Positions 63,950-64,000 of a stretch of DNA of 64,000 bases are shown here, one piece after another. The first letter of the stretch is position 1. Each line of letters starts with the position of its first letter. The notes under the pieces were generated by a model. That model worked only from the letters and a program-made list of their open reading frames with translations, made no database searches and had not been told where the DNA came from. Origin of the DNA: Paludibacter sp. (GTDB lineage Bacteria; Bacteroidota; Bacteroidia; Bacteroidales; Paludibacteraceae); assembly GCA_028690665.1 (NCBI GenBank), contig JAQVAV010000003.1:288903-352902 (forward strand), read 5' to 3'. The position numbers and the translations under genes are program-made.

Positions 63950-64000
63950 TTGTTTTTTAAATTCGAGCCAAAAAGAAGATTTCCATTTATTCATCATTCT

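Overview
The window reads as chromosomal DNA of an anaerobic or microaerobic Bacteroidota, most likely a Bacteroidales bacterium (a Paludibacter- or Dysgonomonas-like diazotroph would fit; the genus is inference). The evidence is an AT-rich genome, promoters of the Bacteroidota type (TTTG, about 19-21 bp, TAnnTTTG), scarcity of Shine-Dalgarno sites, a complex I operon without nuoEFG and with fused nuoCD, and strongly Bacteroidota-like proteins throughout. No insertion sequence, phage, CRISPR array or rRNA was seen; one tRNA-Glu gene is present.

Layout. 1-5131: an efflux operon (TolC, HlyD adaptor, two ABC-2 permeases) with no ATPase gene. 5224-10191 (minus): acn-gltA-icd, the oxidative branch of the TCA cycle to 2-oxoglutarate. 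10654-13405 (minus): DUF418 membrane protein, methylglyoxal synthase, lipoyl synthase. 13829-17307 (plus): a carboxyltransferase of the oxaloacetate decarboxylase/pyruvate carboxylase B type, then a secreted collagen-like Gly-X-Y protein. 17484-27901 (minus): ten-gene nuoA-B-CD-H-I-J-K-L-M-N. 28336-30595: an amino-acid permease and a YgiD-type dioxygenase, convergent and overlapping. 30758-37548 (minus): TetR regulator, outer-membrane barrel, ABC ATPase, two FtsX-type permeases, LolA-like periplasmic protein and a short-chain dehydrogenase, which together look like one trans-envelope transport system. 37759-40363: recX, then a divergent pair of uncharacterised surface proteins.

41019-53248 is a compact molybdenum nitrogenase cluster of the anaerobe type: nifH, nifI1, nifI2, nifD, nifK, nifE, nifN, nifB (with a C-terminal NifX-like domain), a thioredoxin-fold [2Fe-2S] ferredoxin and nifV, followed on the same strand by three genes not normally counted as nif genes (a HEPN-like 148-residue protein, ndk, and a 109-residue orphan). 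The set covers H, D, K, E, N, B and homocitrate synthesis; nifA, nifU, nifS, draT/draG and molybdate transport are absent here. The 655-bp region before nifH carries a 16-bp perfect inverted repeat made of two TGT-N6-ACA sites and a near-consensus sigma-54-type element, and there are hairpins or inverted repeats between nifH, nifI1 and nifI2 and a rare perfect Shine-Dalgarno before nifD. The TCA branch may matter here: 2-oxoglutarate is both the NifI ligand and a NifV substrate.

53450-55739 (minus): a patatin-like phospholipase and a divergent Mur ligase; then tRNA-Glu(CTC). 56384-63799 (plus): a xylose/xylo-oligosaccharide locus: NrtR-type regulator with a degenerate Nudix box, xylulokinase, GH3 beta-xylosidase, xylose isomerase and a sugar:proton symporter. 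Two families of degenerate intergenic repeats (a CTTGTCC...TTTTC...GGACAAG / text-like family and a CCCCTTTAGGGG family) are scattered through the window.
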